Source: Lysobacterales bacterium
GTDB lineage: Bacteria > Pseudomonadota > Gammaproteobacteria > Xanthomonadales > SZUA-38
NCBI GenBank assembly: GCA_030065125.1
Contig: JASJDM010000049.1
Location: 1 to 56,333, forward strand
DNA: 56,333 bases
Direction: 5' to 3'
The translations under genes were made by a program, and so were the position numbers. Shown here piece after piece: positions 53,424-56,333 of the stretch; the stretch's first letter is position 1, and each line of letters begins with the position of its first letter. The notes beneath the pieces were generated by a model, which had not been told where the DNA came from, did no database searches, and worked only from the letters and a program-made list of their open reading frames with translations.

Positions 53424-53588
53424 TGGCCGGCCTGGCGCGATGTTGCGACCCGGCGCTGCGCCTTGCTCCAGTGAACCCGCGCTGATAATCAAGGGATTGC
53501 ACCAGCCGCGACCATCAGCCGGGTTTGATGCCGGCGGGGTTTGCAATATGCTAGGCCCACTGAGTGGGACACTGGGGTCTGGCTGTCT

Positions 53589-55214
53589 ATGGATTACCAC
53601 TTCCGGCGTAACGGCCTGGAGCGGTTCCTTGAACTGTTCACCAAGCTTCGAGCGGGGGAGGGCATCAGTGTCCTGCTGTTCTTCAGCTACGCTTTTCTGC
53701 TGCTGGTCTGCTATTACCTGCTGAAAACCGTTCGCGAACCACTGCTGCTGGTGGGTGGCTCGGCCGAGCTCAAGAGTTACGCATACGCCGCCATAGCGGT
53801 CATCCTGCTGGTGCTGGTGCCGGTTTACAGCGCCGCCTTCCGTCATACCAGCAAGCGATTCCTGGTGCGCGGCGTCACCCTGTTCTTCATGGCCTGCCTG
53901 CTGGTGCTTTACGGGCTCGGCCGCGCTGGGGTCGACATCGGCTTTGCCTACTATGTATGGGTCGGTATCTTCAACGTCGTGGTGATCGCCCAGTTCTGGG
54001 CGTACGCGGCCGACACCTACAATCTGAAAAGCGGCCAGCGGCTGTTCCCCGTGATCATGGTGGGCGCAACCCTGGGCGGCCTGGCGGGCCCCGTCATCAC
54101 TGGCGCACTGTTTCCGCTGTTGGGTCCGTGGAACCTCATGCTCCTGGCATTTGTGCTGCTGGCCGCCACGCTGCCGTTCGTGGGCCTGGCAGACCGCAAG
54201 GTGCCTGATGGTTCGCGGGCACTGTACAGCGAAGACAAGCCCGAGCGATCCGGCCTCCTGGGCGGATTCGCCGTGGTATTCGCCGACCGCTACCTGCTGC
54301 TGCTGGCCTGTATGGCGGTACTGCTGAACTGGGTAAACACCACCGGTGAGTACATCCTTACCGAGCTGGTCGTACGTTATGCCGACGGGCTGATCGCCAC
54401 CGACGCGAGCCTGGACAAGGGCAACATCATTGCCGCCTTTTACAGCAATTTCTTTTTCGTGGTGAACCTGATGACCGTGGGCTTCCAGGTGTTCCTGGTG
54501 GCGCGGCTGTTCCGCTGGATTGGTGTGTCCGGCGCGGTAATGATCCTGCCGGTGATCGCCTTTATTGGCTATGGCCTGGTGGTGTTTGTGCCGGTGTTTG
54601 CCATTATCCGGGCGGTCAAGATGCTGGAAAACAGCACGGATTACTCCATACAAAACACCACCCGGCATGCCCTGTACCTGCCCCTGAGTGAGGCGCAGAA
54701 GTATGAGGGCAAGACCACCATCGATTCGTTCTTCTGGCGCTTCGGTGACCTGGTGCAGGCCGGCGTGATTTTTGCCGGTCTCAACTGGTTCGGTTTCACC
54801 ATCGAGAACTTCGCCATGCTGAACATGGGTCTGGCGCTGGTGTGGCTTGCCATTGCCCGGCAGATCGGTCGCCGCTACGCCGCCGCCGAACAGTCAGCGA
54901 CCATGAACCTGGCGCCCCAGCTGGTGCGGCCGCTGGCCGACCAGCCGGCGCCGCCCGGATCCGATCTCAATTTTCGGCTGCCGCCGGATGCTTTTATCGA
55001 TCCTGATGCCGGCGACGTGCTGACCATCACGGCCAGCGGTGCCGGCGGCGCCCCGCTGCCGCCCTGGCTGTCCTTTGAAGCCGATACCCTGACTTTTCGC
55101 GGCCAGACGCCGGACGACATCCGGGGTTCCACCGAGCTGCACATACGCGCCGCTGACTTTGACGGGGCCTGTGCCGAGGGTGTGCTGATGCTGCGCCACA
55201 AGCCTGCCACCTGA
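53589..55214 (+). CDS. NTT (ATP/ADP translocase)-like transporter with C-terminal Ig-like domain
   Basis: 541 residues from the ATG at 53589 (MDYHFRRNGLERFLELF). Residues about 20-430 hold 11-12 hydrophobic helices with the family features KLRAGEGISVLLFFSYAFLLLVCYYLLKTVREPLLL and FWAYAADTYNLKSGQRLFPVIMVGATLGGLAG, as in the Tlc/NTT branch (divergent free-living type) and related MFS carriers. Residues about 455-541 (DQPAPPGSDLNFRLPPDAFIDPDAGDVLTITASGAGGAPLPPWLSFEADTLTFRGQTPDDIRGSTELHIRAADFDG) match the Ig-like (He_PIG/cadherin-like) domain of adhesins. The translocated nucleotide cannot be named. Such a tail on a carrier is unexpected. Confidence 0.85.
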   Translation: MDYHFRRNGLERFLELFTKLRAGEGISVLLFFSYAFLLLVCYYLLKTVREPLLLVGGSAELKSYAYAAIAVILLVLVPVYSAAFRHTSKRFLVRGVTLFFMACLLVLYGLGRAGVDIGFAYYVWVGIFNVVVIAQFWAYAADTYNLKSGQRLFPVIMVGATLGGLAGPVITGALFPLLGPWNLMLLAFVLLAATLPFVGLADRKVPDGSRALYSEDKPERSGLLGGFAVVFADRYLLLLACMAVLLNWVNTTGEYILTELVVRYADGLIATDASLDKGNIIAAFYSNFFFVVNLMTVGFQVFLVARLFRWIGVSGAVMILPVIAFIGYGLVVFVPVFAIIRAVKMLENSTDYSIQNTTRHALYLPLSEAQKYEGKTTIDSFFWRFGDLVQAGVIFAGLNWFGFTIENFAMLNMGLALVWLAIARQIGRRYAAAEQSATMNLAPQLVRPLADQPAPPGSDLNFRLPPDAFIDPDAGDVLTITASGAGGAPLPPWLSFEADTLTFRGQTPDDIRGSTELHIRAADFDGACAEGVLMLRHKPAT

Positions 55215-55228
55215 CGACCGGAGTGTTG

Positions 55229-56257
55229 ATGAATCGCCTGACCCTCTCCCTGCTGTTGCTGCTGCTGTGCGCACCGACCCAGGCCGCCGGTTTATTCGAA
55301 ACAGACAGCGTCATCGATGCCACCATCGAAATGGAAATGGACCGGTTCTGCAGGAATCCAGAGCGCCAGGACTGCATTGATCTGCCGGCGGTGTTCACTT
55401 ACCAGGACGATGCGGGTCAGTCGGTTTCGGTCAACATGAAGCTGCGCATTCGGGGGCGATGGGGGCCCAAGACCGGTAACTGCACCTTTCCGTCGGTGTT
55501 CGCGTTCTTCGACACCGCCACCACGTCGGGCACGATATTCGAAGGCCAGGACATGCTGCCGCTGACCACCCACTGCAAGAAGCCGGGCTACTACGAGCAG
55601 TACCTGCTGAAGGAATACTACGCCCACGAGATCTACGAAGTGATCACGCCCCGCAGCATGGGCTCCCGCCTGGTTCGGGCCACCTACCGGGACTCCGAGG
55701 GTAAGAAAGACGACCTGGTGCGGTACGCTTTTTTTACTGAGAACTTTCGCACCATTGCAGAGAAGAACGACGCCCGGGTACTGAATGTCCAGCCGTTCAA
55801 CCCGCTGGACGCCCAACCCTTCCAGTTGGCCCTGCACGACCTGTTTCAGTTCATGATCGGCAACACCGACTGGTCAATGATCTTCGATCACAACCGCCTG
55901 CTGCTGGAAGACCCCGATGGCCCGTACCCGGTTCCCTACGACCTGGACTACTCGGGCCTGGTCAACGCCAAGTACGCCCAGCCGTCCGAAAAGCTCAAGA
56001 TTCGTAAAGTGGAGACCCGGCTGTTCCGCGGCTTTTGCCGCCGTGACATCCCCTGGGACCGGGTGTTCGCCCACTTCCGCGATACCAGGGATCAGGTCAT
56101 GGCGCGCATGGACATCGTCCCGGGCCTGAGCGACGGCTCGAAACGAAGGATGACTATTTACCTGGAAGCCTTCTACAAGGTCATCGACGCCCCGCGCAAA
56201 CGCGAACGAGAAATCATCAAGGCCTGCCGCAAGATACCGCGGGGGTTGAACGGCTGA
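55229..56257 (+). CDS. Secreted protein, possibly CotH-like
   Basis: 342 residues from the ATG at 55229 (GGAG upstream), beginning with a signal peptide (MNRLTLSLLLLLLCAPTQAA). VNMKLRIRGRWGPKTGNCTFPSVFAFFDTAT, KPGYYEQYLLKEYYAHEIYEVITPRSMGSRLVRATYRDSEG, LHDLFQFMIGNTDWSMIFDHNRLLL and VPYDLDYSGLVNAKYA recall the order of motifs in CotH-kinase proteins (a G-loop-like RxRG, a D-x-x-x-D/N catalytic pair around NTDWS...DHN, and a D-x-D/DYS metal site). The match is loose and the spacing differs, so this is tentative. It follows the transporter gene by 14 bp, so the two are probably in one transcript. Confidence 0.65.
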   Translation: MNRLTLSLLLLLLCAPTQAAGLFETDSVIDATIEMEMDRFCRNPERQDCIDLPAVFTYQDDAGQSVSVNMKLRIRGRWGPKTGNCTFPSVFAFFDTATTSGTIFEGQDMLPLTTHCKKPGYYEQYLLKEYYAHEIYEVITPRSMGSRLVRATYRDSEGKKDDLVRYAFFTENFRTIAEKNDARVLNVQPFNPLDAQPFQLALHDLFQFMIGNTDWSMIFDHNRLLLEDPDGPYPVPYDLDYSGLVNAKYAQPSEKLKIRKVETRLFRGFCRRDIPWDRVFAHFRDTRDQVMARMDIVPGLSDGSKRRMTIYLEAFYKVIDAPRKREREIIKACRKIPRGLNG

Positions 56258-56290
56258 GGAGGGCGGAGGGATTGCCGGCGGTCAGGAATG

Positions 56291-56333
56291 GGGTCAGAGT
56301 AAAGGGACAGAGTAAACCCGGGTTTACTCTGTC
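56291..56333. repeat. REP-like palindrome at the window edge
   Basis: Two imperfect direct copies of GGGTCAGAGTAAA / GGGACAGAGTAAA start at 56291 and 56304. The second enters a perfect 28-bp palindrome whose left half is GACAGAGTAAACCC (56306-56319) and whose right half (56320-56333) is its exact complement. Sequences of this kind commonly flank REP-associated tyrosine transposase genes in gammaproteobacteria. The window ends in the middle, so any such gene is off-window. Confidence 0.75.

Noticed and set aside
52470..54668. 732-codon minus-strand frame across Grx4 and the transporter
   Set aside because: It covers two well-supported genes and an intergenic gap in the opposite direction. Composition is shadow-like, with no domain.

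Overview
The window looks like a piece of a gammaproteobacterial chromosome, most likely from the Lysobacterales (Xanthomonadales) or a relative such as Wenzhouxiangella. This is an inference from the Grx4-HesB-rhodanese fusion, the ECF sigma/TPR-kinase pair, the secreted proteins ending in a GFE motif, and the abundant TonB receptors and RND/Pqi envelope genes. No 16S or other phylogenetic marker is present.

Left block (1-17056): a 116-bp tandem duplication (21-252) is followed by a tightly packed minus-strand run of eight genes read from 11370 down to 581. These are a TolC-type outer-membrane protein fused to a periplasmic-binding domain, an RND adaptor, an RND permease, a K+-channel-like protein, two half-size PqiA proteins, PqiB and PqiC. 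A TPR/TolB-like regulator lies just upstream on the same strand. A hybrid histidine kinase and a receiver-PP2C phosphatase, with overlapping genes, read divergently. The block ends with a truncated TIGR04255-family remnant and a tRNA-Val gene. Hand-counted lines on this side are 57% GC, against 63-68% on the other side of the tRNA, so the tRNA may mark an island edge.

Middle block (17133-36573): secreted proteins, including a 1447-residue HExxH/vWA protein; a Ser/Thr kinase-TPR protein with its neighbouring ECF sigma gene; a serine beta-lactamase-like hydrolase; a second ECF gene; and a beta-propeller-like secreted protein. Next come a flavodoxin-fold oxidoreductase behind three tandem operators, a 24-unit 17-bp minisatellite and a 34-bp inverted-repeat element. 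The block closes with small metabolic and membrane genes: LOG, NTF2-like, DUF3291, SGNH hydrolase, aminotransferase and DUF4345.

Right block (36660-56333): a gingipain-like C25 peptidase, a 23-nt hairpin array, a persulfide-dioxygenase-like MBL protein and a TonB receptor. A 90-residue secreted protein sits behind a textbook sigma-54 promoter. Then come a secreted acidic protein, an ECF-FecR-STN/TonB receptor signalling unit, a PAS-type sigma-54 activator, a VOC protein, Grx4, a nucleotide-transporter-like protein with an Ig-like tail, and a CotH-like secreted protein. A REP-like palindrome lies at the very end.

The most promising undescribed system is a small sigma-54 circuit. The 12-bp palindrome GCGATAAATCGC occurs both about 90-140 bp upstream of the sigma-54 promoter of the 90-residue secreted protein (43949-44221) and directly upstream of the sigma-54 activator gene (49951-51765). 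This predicts an autoregulated activator controlling an uncharacterised exported peptide. A second is a short [IL]F-x-[SD]-GFE motif shared by four predicted secreted proteins of otherwise unrelated architecture. All domain calls come from reading translations by eye; no database search was run.
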